From: Inonotus obliquus
Lineage: Eukaryota > Basidiomycota > Agaricomycetes > Hymenochaetales > Hymenochaetaceae
Direction: 5' to 3'
Assembly: GCA_032164295.1 (NCBI GenBank)
Contig: JAJHTX010000001.1
Span: forward strand, 4,030,001-4,094,000
Length of the DNA: 64,000 bases
In this document: in pieces, positions 34,555 to 47,900 of the stretch
Layout: the number at the start of each line of letters is the position of its first letter
Numbering within the stretch: the stretch's first letter is position 1
Notes under the pieces: generated by a model
Database searches by the model: none
The model's input: only the letters and a program-made list of their open reading frames with translations
Told to the model about the DNA's origin: nothing
Position numbers and translations under genes: made by a program

Positions 34555-36404
34555 TTAAAACAGGATGGATAAAGAATATGCGTTGAGAATGGTCATAGAG
34601 ATAAACATGAGAATATACTGAGGTACAAGAAACAGTGGGAGTGGTCCCGCCTCACCAGTCCCAGAGTATACCTGCGTGAGGTACACCTGAGAAGTTGCAG
34701 TCGGCACTGCCGATATAAACCTATGAAACACATAAAGAATATATTTAGACAACAGACACATTCATAGACTCAATAAATACGCACATGCAAACGAATCGCA
34801 ACACTTTGTCGTTCTGATCGATGAACCCCACATGAACGAGTCCCTGGACAATGAGGACGCCAAGGATAGGTAATAATACCATCTTTGTGATCGAGAACCA
34901 CAAAATTGCGCCTATCGGAAGGAGACCCCATTCACCTCTCCTGGGCAGTTGTACACGTGATACAGCACTCCCTAAGCAAATTAGACCGAGTGGGACGGAT
35001 GCGGCGCCGACAAAATCCGTGCAGTCAAGGATGAAAGCGAGTGGAGGTTGGCCATCAGGCGCGTTTGGAATAGGTGAATTAGATATGGGCGTGAAGAGTG
35101 CCTTGAGGGGAGTAACCACTGCGATGACGATACTGACGACGATAGTAATCGAGCACGGGAGGAGTAGCGAGCGCATTGCTGAACGTGAGATCTGGAGGAG
35201 CCTTTTGCGGAGCGGAGGCGGGGTGCTAACTTGTGAGGTAGGCGAAGGTCCAATTGATGGGGTACGGGATGAGTGTGGTGAAGGATCCTGAGATGGACCT
35301 ACTTCAGTAGGCGCAGCAGTCGACTCGTCAGGGCCGAACGTCACCCGTCGCTCGGCTTTCTCAGTCAAGTCTGCAACGACGTTCGGGGGTAGATGAGCAG
35401 CAGTCACTTCTGCCGCACTCACTTCGTTGACTCCGAAATCGTTATTCTGGGCCTCGAGCTTTTCAACATCGCGGCCAGGCGGAGGCTGTAGATTTCGCCG
35501 ACGAAAACATGGCGTAGAGCGCAAGACATGTATGAGGGTTTGCATGTTCTGCTTTACCTTCACAGGTACTGATACCCGTAAGTCTTCATCTTCAACGTCC
35601 GGACCGACATAATCCATCTCCACGAGTCTATGTGCACCCAGAGGAAAGAGGGAAATCTACAACAATGCATTGGTTCATGCGTTTGGGGGGAGGGAGGGAG
35701 GACTCACAAAGAAGACTAGGATGAATCCTGCAACGTATGCAACAGAGATATTCTCATCCGTAGCTGGGTCGAAAGGTCTGTTCGAGGTTAAACTTGTGAT
35801 GACCGCAGTAGCTATCAGTCCACAACGCATCGTTAGTTCATCGAGGTAAAGCAAGAGGGTATGACTCCTACTCACGAATATCGCTATAATTTGAGATTGT
35901 ACCCGCGCACAGAATTCCATATCGGAATCGGTGCGGAACCCAGAAGAACCACTTTGTACTCCACGCAAGGAATAGACCGATGGCCTCATATATGAACGCC
36001 ATGGCGACAAGTACACCGAGACTGTTGATATTTTGGGGAGTGAAGGCGGGAACAATTTTGGAGAACATTAGGCATGGTCTGTTAAAGTAAGGCGAACAAG
36101 TACTTAGATTCGTGATCTGAGAATAAGGAGAAGCAGTGGAACGTACAAAGTTACATTCAGGACGATTTGTCCTGCTCCTCTTGAAGCCTCTCTAGGGAAG
36201 ATATCGGCTTTTGTGATGGCAAAACCAAATGCAGCGCTCAACCATCTTTAGAACAAAGTAGTGCAGTGTCAGTACAAGCTCGACGAAGGCGACGAAAAAC
36301 GGATAATTTCAGTTGATGTAAAAGAAAAGAAAAACATACAATCGAGAGATAAGTGGGCGGACAGATATCCATACAAGCGCCCCAATAGACAGGTGATCAG
36401 ACAT
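34555..36404 (-). CDS. Auxin-efflux-carrier (PIN-like) family transporter
   Basis: A membrane protein of the auxin efflux carrier family (PF03547 type, related to yeast ECM3). Fungi have no auxin transport role assigned to these proteins, and their substrate is unknown. The N-terminal half has helices around FGFAITKADIFPREASRGAGQIVLNVT (with the family's NVTLPCLMF block), FIYEAIGLFLAWST and AYVAGFILVFF. A long cytosolic loop of about 160 residues, Ser/Pro/Thr-rich, follows (LRVSVPVKVKQNMQTLI to PPPLRKRLLQI). The C-terminal helices include LLLPCSITIVVSIVIAVV, ASVPLGLICLGSAVSR, LWFSITKMVLLPILGVLIVQGL, and AVPTATSQVYLTQVYSG. Six or seven introns are read. The start at 36404 (MSDHLSIGALVWI) precedes helix 1 directly, as usual in the family. 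Confidence 0.85.
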
Positions 36405-37253
36405 CTTTAGTGTCACGGCCAAGTAAGCTTAGGCTAGATGCCAGGAACCAAACGTTCAAAGGCCACCCCGAGTAGTCTAAATATCCTCGAGCTTGGTGGG
36501 AGTCGACAGAAGGAATGGAATAGAAAGTCTACATTCCCATCGCTAAGAGGCATCATAAATAAGAGGCCTAGCATCGGAGTGCCGCCTCCCGAAGCCCCAA
36601 CCAGACAATCCATAAGGAGAAATTTTACGCGCGGCCGACGGGACACGGAGCGCTGGATCCTAGAGGAACTGCAGTGTGACTAAGGCCGCGGATTTGTTTT
36701 GTCATGTCGGATCGGCGGAAGCCCGTCTTTGGAATTTCACGAGAAAGTTCTACGAGAAGTTTTTCAAGTCGGGGAACTGACTGCTATATGCGGCAGAATT
36801 TTCGATTGGTGACAATTCATCCTCCATTGTGGTATGGGTAATTTTAGCGTACACAATCGGTAGGAGAAAGAACGGAGACTTACATACAACCACCACCCGT
36901 ACTTCCTGAGATAGCAATCTCGGGATGGGAAGCCGAAGGCCATGGATGTCATGTATTCGTATGCATACAAGTACTATTATTATAATCAGGAAATTATATG
37001 CCCAACAACAATGCACAAGAGATAGTCCGAATAAATTCGAATGAATAATGATACCTCACAGAAAGGAGGGAACGGATCAAACGGTAACAAGGAGGAGCGA
37101 AAGGAACAGAGATCAGGAGCGGAAACCGTAAACCAATTACAGAAGGTATCCGAAGTGTCGTCAAACACAGGGTTCAACAAACGCGAGAAGAGAAGCTTGT
37201 CCTCGTCATAAAATCGATCACAGGAGCATAAAAACCGAGATGAAACTAAGCAG
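36405..37253. other. Intergenic between carrier and Rab genes
   Basis: It should hold the carrier promoter and Rab terminator. An 81-codon frame at 36438-36683 lacks any recognisable motif and is not accepted as a gene. Confidence 0.45.
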
Positions 37254-39003
37254 CTACGACCCACAGCAAGACGACGTCCCACCTTTCATATTCAATCTTT
37301 CCCTCAGCCACACCGTCCTGCTATCCGCGGAGCCATTAAACAACCCTAGGCGCAACTTTAAATTATCGGAACGTGACCCTCTTGAGGCCGCGGTTGAAGG
37401 TGGATCGCCCTCTTGCCCAACCCCTAGAGCCTCAAGAGCTTCAATATATTCCCAGTTCATGCATACGCGCCGTGCAATGTGATCGAACACGGACTCAACA
37501 CCAACTCCTGTTTTCGCCGATGTGAGGAATAACTTGGGGCGGCGCTCGGGGCGGGGTGGGAGAGTAGGACGTGAACGCTTACGTCTCGAGGGACTGGTAC
37601 CGGTTGCATCACCGTTTGCAGGAACGAAAAGAGGGGAAACAGGAGAATGGCTTTCTACTGGCGTGGGAGGGGTAGGAGCAGCTGAAGTCGATGCAGAGTT
37701 CGTGGCGGATAATTGGATTCGTAAGAAAAGACTCGGAGTGATTGTAGGAGCGGAGGAAGAGGAGGAAGCGGATGCATTGGTCATACGTCTCGCACGAGTA
37801 CCGCTGTGCGGTGTGACAGGTTCAACACCATTCATAGAACCTGATGTTGATGGCGCCGACGGAAGGTCATGCTCATCATGAAACGGCGACGAAGGCGCCG
37901 ACTCAAATTGGTCAAAGATGGAAGAAGAAGGTGTATGATAGATGGTCTGCGTTGTATGTGTTGTTGTCATCGTTCCACCCAACATCGAAGAAACGCCAGG
38001 GGATGCGTGTCGAAATGGACGGGCATAACCGTTACTCTGTTGAATGGAAATAGATTGCGAGCGCATCCGAGGAGGTGAGTTGGCATCTGGGTCGCGTTTG
38101 AGCCTATCGCCTACGTATTCGTCAGCCTCGGAGTCAGGTTTAGGATCGGGGTTGGGGTGCGATGGTGTGGACGTAACAGAGTGGAGTGAGAAGCCAGATG
38201 CAGCACGCCGCATGAAGAGACCAGTGGAATGCCGATTATGGTCGGGGTTGCCGTTGCACACGAAGGGATCGTCCATACTACTCTCATCACCTTCACTCGC
38301 ATACTCCTCATCTTCTGGTTCGCTTGAGAGTGGTTTCCGTGGAACAAGTTCCTCTAGAAACTTCTCTGCATCTGCTTCAGATACCCATCTCTTCAAGCCT
38401 CCTTCACTTCCCACCTCGTTGTTTCCTCTTCTCGACTCCTGTGACCTATCTTCCTCGACGAGATCAATCTTGTTTCCAACAACAATGCAACAAAAGTCCT
38501 CCGCCTCTTCGTCGGGTACAGGAGCATAAGCCTTGAAGGTTTCCCACCATTTCTTCAGTGCGTGCAACGTCTCGGGTCGATTAACATCGAACATGAGAAG
38601 TGCGGCATCTGCGCCGCGGAAAAACGCCGTGGAGAGGCTCGAGAAGCGTTCTTGGCCCGCTGTGTCCTGGACATCATCAAAGCCATAGTAAAAAGTCAGC
38701 CCTGGTCGAGATTCGACAAGCATATACGGACGCCATACCCATATCTGCAGAGTGATAGGCTCGTCTGGATTCTGGTGGTGCGGTAACGTCTTGGTGATGA
38801 AGTCCGTGCCGATCGTCGCGCGATACCCAGTCGAGAACTTTCCGGTTACGTACTATTGCATCGTATTATGCACATGTAGTCGTGGACGTAAAGGTGAGCG
38901 TGTCTCTTGTGAATAAAGGGGTTGAGGTGCTACTCACCTGGTTCCTTAGACTCGTCTTTCCAACGCCCGAGTCACCAATAACGACGAGCTTGATAGTTCG
39001 CAT
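37254..39003 (-). CDS. Rab-type small GTPase with a ~310-residue insertion
   Basis: The G motifs are those of a Rab (closest in feel to Rab7/Ypt7): VVIGDSGVGKTSL (exon 1, start 39003), YRATIGTDFITK, IWDTAGQERFSSL, VVGNKIDL and LTSAKTG. The C-terminus SSCCGS gives a double-Cys prenylation site. The intron between IW and DTAGQ (about 38685-38756) is essential to the reading. Between NKIDL and TSAK a normal Rab has about 30 residues; here there are about 310, mostly Ser/Pro/Glu-rich and probably disordered, with EEYASEGDESSMDD and SPSRRKRSRPTLPPRPERRPK. The G4 and G5 loops are otherwise intact, so nucleotide binding is plausible. The insertion is in frame and free of introns, so it looks like real protein and not an unspliced intron. 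Confidence 0.85.
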
Positions 39004-42000
39004 CCTTCCGTTACTGCCCTCGCGTGGCAATCAATGCACGCGCTCGCATGCGTTGTCGTCGTTGTGTTATCTGACAAAGTCGTATCTGCCATTTGGTGTG
39101 GCCGCCGGGCAATCGTGGAAGCAAAGTACGAGTTTTGGAAGGTGGTTCCCACGATAACCGTTCCCGATTTAGCTCCACTTTATCTCCGACTCAACTTGAA
39201 CATAAAGCGCATGTTCCCCTCGTACCTATCCTCTCCCTTTCTTCATGTCCCTTTTTGCGGAGCTGGTAGGTATCAGTCCCGGAGAGCTCTTGAGCCCTAT
39301 CGACTTGGCTCGCCTATGACCTAGAGCATCTAAACTCTGCCTTGGAGAATATTTATAAAGCATCATTCCCCTGATGAGATACTTGATCGTGCAATTCGCA
39401 ACTCTGGAGGTTTGTGTTGTCTGTTCAATGAGGTATGGAGGTAAGCAACCCTTATGTGCTCAGCCTGTCTCCGCATCGATTGACCGTAACACAGCGCTCA
39501 TAGGCAATGTCTTGTCGCTCGTTTCGAACAAAGCTTGGTGAACAATGGCGGCACAAAACATGAGGGGTGATACGCCATCTCCGAAAATCACGATACTCTG
39601 TAGTCACCGAGATGGTGCCAAGGGAAACATCGCTCGGACAGACTTGACAATCTGTGTCGTGCTGGAGTGTGACCAGAAACCTGGGTTGCAGGATGGCAGA
39701 TGCCCCGTTCTCTGTGCCAGTAGAGACACAGGCATTGACAATTGATTCTGTCTGGTTTCTCGTCTTCCCTGCGCATACGACTGTCTCTGGAATTTCAAGT
39801 ACGTTTCTTGGACCGAAGCATGCTAAAAGCATATAGCTACTTCTCATGGCGGGTCTTCGAGGTATACATCACAATCGATTTTGACTTTCATGAGTCGCTC
39901 GGTTTGACTTATTGGTTAAATGCAGGTGTGAGATATCGAAGTTTTATCAGAGGATGTGCCCGAGACTCGAGATTGCGTATTCAGGGATGGACTCGCCATC
40001 CCGTATTCATGGATTCTGGTCCCTCTCTTACATTGAGCTAACTCTTATCACCAATCTTTGCATGCCCTTCGGACCACTCAACTTCACCAGCATAAGCAGC
40101 CTGACGGACCCTGATTGTGGTCCTCAGCAGCAAGGGCAGTACTCGTTGAAGATCTTCCTGGCCCTGCAGTGGTGTCTAGGGTCATAAATGTCGCATTTAG
40201 CTTGGGCTGAACGTCGTGCGAGCCGGGAATAAACATTTGGATTACAGCGAATTATCTTACCCTTTCGCATTAGTCAGATACTCCTCTGGGGTTGATTTTC
40301 ACGGGAGCTAGATTATTCGACCAGGTGCTGAGGTTTCAATCTGCGCATCAGCATCGAATTTGTCTTTATGAATTTCGCAATTCGCGATCGGACCAGGTTG
40401 ATTTCATACAAGTTTCACAATTCTACTTATACGTTGTCATGCTTTATTTCATTTATGTCATTTGTATTTCTACTGTACTCCGAGATAATTTTACAAAACA
40501 AAAAATCGGGTATTGCTTACTCCATACATACTAATCCCGAGTTCCTAAACTCGAGCTTCGAAGGCGAATCATAACCTCACCGTAGATTCTCCCGCTACTC
40601 TCAATCGCGAAATATAACCGAGTATCCCACGACGAACGGTCAATATGCATTCCAAAAACGAAAATTAGACTCACCAGAAGAAGCTTTGACGTGTGCAAGT
40701 CAAAATCCTGTTGTCGTCGGTAATCAAGTCGCATCATACAACGGAACCCCGTCCTCCGTCCATCGCTAAAAAAACAGAACAATCTCCGCGGTTAACACAC
40801 CGTAAGATTGACAAAAACGGAGTTGAGTGGGCTATCTAATCGTACAGCCCTGCCGTCGGGAAGAAAGAAGAGAAGCGCGAGTGTGGGGTGATAGGATTTT
40901 AGACTATGGTGGTCCCGTTGGCTGTGTCAATGTCAAATGTTGTGTTCCCGTCGATCATGCACCACATGTACATACGGGGCCACCCCCGCTTCCTTCCGCT
41001 GGACTGTATCTGCAGCCCTCGCGGTTTCCATTCGATCCGAAAGATTGAGGATGGTGTGGATCCGGGTAACGAGCGAGCGATGAGCGGAGCGTGCTGGACG
41101 TTGGTCTTCGATGCGTTGATGAAACAGAGAAGATGAAGAGAGATGCAATGAGCTTGACTGAAGGAATGGATGAAGGTAGCCCAGACAGGAGGTTCGGAGC
41201 TTTGAGAGTCTGGTTTCCCCCATCATTATGGACAATTCCCAAGTTGAGTTAAGCGTGCAACGACGCCTTTCGCGCGGGACCTTCGGGCAGCCAGAACGCG
41301 TGATACGGGATTGACCGGATTGATTTTCTTGAGGAATGTATCATAAGGTCCAAGGTCAAGACAAGGCCAAGAGCCCCGTATGCCGATCCAAGAATCCAAG
41401 ACTCGCTTTGCCCTGCTTCCCGAAGTGTCCCGCATGTGCGTGCTCTTCTTTCCCCGGTTCTACCCCGCACATTTGAGATCTATGATGCTAGATGTATCTC
41501 GATCAACTTGCTGGATGGAATATGGAACTAAGAGAGCCCGACTCTCAGTAATGGTGTAATGATGAAAACGTTCGAATCGGAGACTGTGTATTTTCCTTGT
41601 TGCCTTTCAAGGATTTTGGAGTGCCCTGTCCATGAGGTAAGATTCATTTTTCGTTCAAGATTACGGCGGACAGTCGGATTGGAGTTATGCTACCCTGCAA
41701 ACAGTTTCCACCTGACGCGTGTATTACAGGGACCGAAGTAGGCTGAGAAATGATTTTACTCATCTGACAATTACAATAACTGCATCGTAATTTCGAATTG
41801 ATCAGCCATGGCATGAGAAGACCGTGCTTTTTTAGATACGGGCATCAATGAACTCACATTCTCATATGAATTGGAATTGCTTCTTTCTCCATTAATTGCG
41901 TTCTTGGAGGATCTGGACACGATTGGACGGGAGTCCGCGAAGGCGTACGGGTGCGCCTAAGGATTCACCAGTTGCTCTCTGGGAGAGGTCCGATTTGCGG

Positions 42001-42576
42001 CGTGCATAGAGTTTCGGGATGATTCTTGAGGTATGGGTACGGTTTGATGTCCGAGACAAATCTAGAAGTCCCCCATGGGGCGCCCGAATTGAATTACTTC
42101 TCCTAATTTCACGTCCGTAAGGAACCACCTGATGCAATCGCTAGGATCATGGTTTATGAGACGCAGTGAATGGAAAAGGAAGGATTACAGCAAAAGCAAA
42201 CGTGCAGGAAAGAAAGATCAGAAGAAGAAGATAGGTGATGTTGACCAAGATAGTGCCGAGCAGTGTGGGGGTGGGGTGACCTGTGGAAAGTATAGAATAA
42301 CCGGGTTCCGATTCGGTTACTCTCGTTAGCTCATACTCTGGATGACTGTACCTTCCAAGATTGGTTCTTCTGGTCTCATTTTTCAAATAAATTCCGGCCA
42401 CCCGTTTCATCTTCTCTTCCGTCCGTCCTTCCCCTTTCACCACCACCTCTTTCCTACTTAAACACCCAGTGCCACCTCCTCTTCCCACCGCCGTCATCCC
42501 ACACATCCTCGACGTCTTCCTTCTCTCAATACATCTTTGCCTTCTCTGCCACAGACGCGCATTCTTATCCACCAAC
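39004..42576. other. 3.6 kb with no recognised gene
   Basis: It lies between the divergent starts of the Rab and acetate-transporter genes. A 131-codon minus-strand frame at 39452-39847 overlaps plus-strand frames of similar quality and shows no motif. The stretch 40260-40540 is AT-rich. The last 250 bp before 42577 are rich in pyrimidines, typical of a fungal core promoter. A small multi-exon gene may be hidden here but none could be defended. Confidence 0.4.
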
Positions 42577-43645
42577 ATGTCGAGCGATCTTGAGAAACAC
42601 GGTCACGAACACAATAACGACCATCACGGGCCCCGAGTTGGTGCTGATGGCACGGGAGCTCCCTACACACTCGGAGCTTCCAGCGTCCAGCAACACTTCT
42701 ATCAGGGAGGTCTTCCCCTCCGCACCCTCGCCAACCCAGCACCTCTGTAAGTGACTGCTAAGTCTCCCAGGTACCCATATGGTTTCTGATCGCGCGTTAT
42801 CCTGAATTCCCACCTTGTCCTGTGCCACCCGGACTTGGATGTATATTTACGATTCAATACAATACAAAAATACAGGGGACTGTTCTCTTTCGCGTCGACG
42901 ACTCTTATCTTGTCGTTGATCAACATTGAGACTCGTGGTGTCACGAGACCGAACGTTGTCGTCGGTATGGCTCTCGGTGTCGGTGGTCTCGCTCAGCTGC
43001 TTGCCGGGCAGTGGGAGTTCGCTGCGGGCAACACATTCGGTGCAACTGGTGAGCATTGGATGCATGTGCGCGGGAAAATCTTTCCTCGCGTCTTCTTGTT
43101 TACATGCCGCATGACAATCGTGTCTGTGACGTGATTGATCGGCGTTGTATTCTTTATTTGGCATAGTCTCGATGTGCTGACTAACGTGTTTCTTTGTCAG
43201 CTTTCTCGTCCTATGGCGGTTTCTGGATCTCATGGGCTGTCATTTACCTTCCCGGCTCAGGAGTCATTTCCGCCTATGAGGACCCTACGGAACTCGAACA
43301 TGCTGTTGGCTTCTACCTCGCCGCTTGGTTTATCTTCACATTCCTGATGACGTATGTTTCCGGGCTGCTCTCTATCGATCGTTGTATTGATCCTTTTTGG
43401 TTAGGATCGCGTCGTTGCGCTCGAATATCGGGCTCATCTCTCTCTTTTTCTTCCTCACGTTGACCTTCATGTTCCTCATGATCGGCCATTTCGTTGCGAA
43501 CGAGAGTGTCTACACGGCTGGCGGTGGATTTGGCATTGTCACCGCCGCAATCGCGTTCTACTGCGCCTGTGCGAATCTGTACTCGCCTGAGTCCAACTTC
43601 TTCAGTCTTCCACTGGGGCCGATTCCTAAGGCCAAGCCCACCTAG
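42577..43645 (+). CDS. Acetate transporter, GPR1/FUN34/SatP (AceTr) family
   Basis: A six-helix plasma-membrane acetate/succinate channel-type transporter. The start at 42577 leads into a His-rich, acidic N-terminus (DLEKHGHEHNNDHHG). The family signature NPAPLGLFSFA then follows across the first intron (about 42748-42875). Further on: GVGGLAQLLAGQWEFAAGNTFGAT, AFSSYGGFWISWAVIYLPGSG, FYLAAWFIFTFLMT, LRSNIGLISLFFFLTLTFMFLMIG, and the C-terminal FSLPLGPIPKAKPT. Introns are near 43049-43200 and 43351-43404. A partial, inverted pseudogene copy lies at 30213-31110. Regulation is not evident beyond a pyrimidine-rich promoter. Confidence 0.93.
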
Positions 43646-44699
43646 AGGGTACAATGTATGAGTGCGCCCTCATTCACACTCTTCGCTAGTTGCACTGTCC
43701 CTTCATCCTTTCACGACTTGATGAAGTTTCTTTTTGGTTCATGCCTTCTTGAGTGTCATTCTTCTCTATCCATTATTCGTCAAAAGTTCCAGTATTATTT
43801 CTTGATGCACCCATAATTAGTACTGGATGATCGTTTACACACTCTCGCCATGGAGTCATAAACAGACGACACAGAATCGATTCGCATTCTATTCTTGGCC
43901 TATTGGTGTAGATTGTCTGCATGTTTATCTTGTCTACCTTCGCCTTTCTCATCCATTGTAGTATCCAATGAAATGATTTCTTGTTCTTTTATCGATTTTC
44001 TTCGCTACCTGATGATTAATTTTACGTGCACATAGTCGTCAGAGTGTATTAGTTGTAACGAGCTTCACTAGACCTTCGCAAGCCAGGAATGCAGATCACT
44101 GTGACTCGCCTCGATTGGGTTGGATAAAATTGATCAGGAAATGAGTTGTCCATCGATCAGGTATATAAAGCGTCGCCGAGGTCAGGGATTGTCCCCATTG
44201 AAGATATTTGCCGGTTATCGTTGTTTCTTATAGAGCACCAATCATCATCCTCCCTGCCATTAAGAATGAGCACCCAACAGCTTCGTAGTTAGTTTGACCA
44301 GTACATACTTGTTATTAGCTTGCTGACGCGCGTAATGAACGCATTTTTCTAAGAAAAATGGCATAATAGAATCGGCATCTACTCAATTACAAATGGGGGA
44401 CGTGAGATAGCAATCGTTTATGGCATACATGTATACGGCTATTACTAGAATCACTGCATGCGAGAATAAAGGAATTAACCGTGCATTGAATTACGTTAAC
44501 CTAAGTGCTATGCATGATATCGTACAAAGCGGTTGGTTCGTTCTAAGGATTAGACTCGGAGAAGCAGAGGTTCGCGCCTTCGATTAGATGTGAGACGAAC
44601 CCGAAGACTGGGATACAATATCCGATTGCTTCGCATTACCATTTACTATCGCTATATGCTAGACACTTGCATTTCAACCTGATCCTATAATGTGCCTGT
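43646..44699. other. Transporter 3' flank and an orphan promoter-like segment
   Basis: The first 450 bp are duplicated (inverted) at 30213-30680. Further on, TATATAAAGC (44161-44170) is followed about 100 bp later by an ATG (44267) whose frame stops after eight codons. It looks like a core promoter and first exon without a following gene, perhaps cut off by the rearrangements or the retrotransposon insertion. Confidence 0.4.
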
Positions 44700-44705
44700 G
44701 GTGGT

Positions 44706-44966
44706 TTTAGACACAGTGAATCCTCAGAGAGAATGAGATGAACTCAGACAGGAGGCGTAGAACGTTCACAAAATCGTTATATTCTTTGCCTACCAGAGGC
44801 CGTTCTTATATACTAAAGTACAAGATAATTTAAGCTCCGTTTGAATCTAATAATACACGTTCTATTGTGATCACATGTGATTCGTTCTTATTGTCTTTCG
44901 TCGTTATTGTTCTCGTCCTATTGTTCTCGTTCTATTGTTCCGTACTAGGTAGTCATTATCTTAAGA
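44706..44966 (-). repeat. 3' LTR of the copia element
   Basis: Identical by eye to the 5' LTR over 261 bp. Its end abuts the polypurine tract. The termini do not show the common TG...CA form. Confidence 0.92.
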
Positions 44967-44979
44967 CTCCCCTTCAAAC

Positions 44980-47900
44980 TCATGATAGACTTAATAAGTC
45001 TGAGAGATGTTTGACTTGTTTAACGTTTAGCGCTTTCGTGAATATGTCAGCTCGTTGATTTTCAGTTTGCACGTATCGTACGTCAATTGTTTTGTTTTCA
45101 ATATAACATCTTACAAATTCTTTTCGTTTATCAAGATGTTTTGTTCGTATGTTATAAGTAATTTCTTCCGTTTTTACAGTCTTTATGGCTGCTTGATTGT
45201 CACTATAAAGTATAATTTCTTTATCGTATCCTTCAAGTACTTCGTTATAAAAATGTTTTATCCAAATAGCTTCTTTCGTTGCGTGTGCTAAAGCTTGGAT
45301 TTCTCCTTCGTATACTGATAATGGTACTAGTTCTTGTCGTTTACTTGACCATGATATTGATGCATCTTTTATTTGAAATACGTAACCGTTTATTGACCGG
45401 TATCCTTCAGTGTTTGCACCGTCTGCGTCGCAGAATCCTCTGATGTTTATTTCATTTTTGCCGCCTAATGTTAAGTAATATTCTTTTGTATTATGTAAGT
45501 ATTGAATTGCGTGAATAGCTGTTTGATGATGTAATATTGTTGGTCTTTGTAAATGTCTAGCTAACTGTCCAGCGACAAATGATATGTCTGGTCGAGTTGC
45601 GTCTGCAGCGTATCGTAAACTTCCTATCATTCTCATGAATTTTTGTTGATCTATTATTTCGTCTTCATTATTGTTTGATAATAATCTTAATCCTGGTGTC
45701 ATCGGAGTTTTGTAAGCTCGTGGTTCTATATTGAATCTTTTTAGAATTGTTTCAATGTATGATTTTTGCCGTAACGTGATTGTTCTCTCTTCTCTGTTTC
45801 TTTTTATTTCGACACCTAATAACCAGTTGATTTCGTTTCTGTCTGTAAATTCAACAGATTTAGCTAGTTCTTTCTTAAATTCTCGTATTATTATATTATC
45901 TAATCCTATGATCGTAATATCATCAACATGCATAAACGTTATTAATGCAGGTTTATTGTTCATTCTCTTTTTATGAAAGAAAACAGCGTAGTCGTAGTAT
46001 GATCTTATTAATCCTAATTTTTCTAATATTTCTTGTATTTTCTTATACCATCGTCTTCCTGCTTGTTTCAATCCGTATAATGCTTTCTTTAGTCGTAATA
46101 CTTGTCCTGGGTTAATATCACCTAGTAAGTTTCCAGGTGGTGGTTTCATATATATTTCTTCGTTTGAATTTAATTTTCCGTATAGGTATGCAGATTTTAC
46201 ATCAATTTGATGTATCTCATAGTCGTTTGTTGCTGCCCAGCTTAGTAGTAATCGTGCCGTTGATAATCTTGTTACTGGTGCAAATAAATCGTCTGAATAA
46301 AAATCTATTCTGTCTTTTTGACTGAATCCTTGTGCTACTAATCGTGCTTTGTATTTGTCTATTGATCCGTCTGATAAGTATTTTATTGCGTAAACAAATC
46401 TGCATCCGACAATGTTTTGTATATTTCGTGGTGGATAAGCGTATTCCCATGTATTATGTTTTATTAGTGATTGTATTTCTTTGTTCATTGCCTCGATCCA
46501 TTTGTTTTTATCTGGACTTTTTATTGCTTCTTGATACGTCTGTGGTACGTCGTTGTAATTATTTGTAAAAGCAAATTCTGTTAAATGTATTGATATGTCT
46601 TCGTCTTTTGTAAAGTTTATTCCTAATGATCGTTTCGTAGGTTTTCGTTCTCGTTCTGATCTTCTAATTATATTTTCTTCGTTGTCTTTTTGTTCTTTAT
46701 TTTGTTGATTTGTTTTTGTGCTGCTCGTATTTTTCTCCCCTTCAATTTGAGATTCTTTGAAATCGATAAATTGGATATTTCGTTCCGTGGTTATTTTTCC
46801 ATCATGATATGTTAATATTCCATCTTTAGTTTCCTCGTCGTAACCCATAAATATTCCTTCAATTCCTTTATTTTGTAATTTATTCGTATTTTCTTTCCGT
46901 ATTATTATTTTCCTTCCTATTTCATATAAGTTATCTATTTTGAAGTTTTCATTGTATCGTTTAAAGAAAGGTGTTTTATATTCTATTGCTACCCTTGGTG
47001 TTCTGTTGTAAATGAATACTGCGTGTTGGGCTACGTATGCCCATAAATGTTTTGGTATTTGTTTTGCAGTTATCATTGCTCTCGTATGATTTAGTATTGT
47101 TTGATGTAATCTTTCTGCGACACCATTTTGTTGTGGCGTATCATGTACTGTTAATCTTCGTATTGTTCCTTGCGATTCTAAGTAATTTGTAAAATCTTTT
47201 GATAAGAATACTGTGTCGTTGTCGCTTTGTAATACTTTTATTTTTATTCCGTATTGCGTGAATAATTTTGTAGTAAAAGTTACGTATTTTATATAGCCGT
47301 CTGATTTGTGTTTTAGCATTATCATTTCTGCCCATCGTGTGGCGTCGTCTACTATTGTTAATAAATATTCAACATTTCCGTATCCTTTTACTGGTGCAGG
47401 TCCCCATATATCCATATGTAATATATCTCCGTATTTCTCAGATAGTGAACTTTGTCTTATTTTTGGTATTATTGATCTTTTTATGTTCGCCTTTAAACAA
47501 TCTTCGCATTGTTTTTCTTTATTATCAATAACACGTGTGTTGATAATATCTGGTGAGTCATGTAATAATTTTCTTATGTAATCGTAGCTTACATGTCCGA
47601 GTTTTTTATGTAATTCTTCTAACGTGATTGAATTTATTTGTTGTTTCTCAGGAGTTCTAATAATTTGCATTCGTATCGGATATAAGTTTGTTTGATTTTT
47701 CTTAATTTTTCCGCAGTATCGATTTTTTGAATCATAAATAGTACAATGTTCATTTTCAAAGATACATATATATCCACATTTACATAATTGAGATTGAGAG
47801 ACTAGCGTAAAAGTTAATCGTGGGTGATAGTAAACATTTTGAAGTCGTATAATGCTTACTGTTTTTGTATTTTCATTTTTCAGTATTGGAATAAATAAGT

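Noticed and set aside
36438..36683. 81-codon frame rich in Arg and Ser
   Set aside because: No homology, no promoter context, and it lies in the carrier gene's upstream region.
37254..38723. Reading the Rab gene as a single 489-codon frame starting at 38723
   Set aside because: Its first 18 codons are intron sequence; the true upstream exons carry the P-loop and switch I and join in frame.
39452..39847. 131-codon minus-strand open frame
   Set aside because: Plus-strand frames over the same bases look equally good; no motif or consistent splice pattern supports either.
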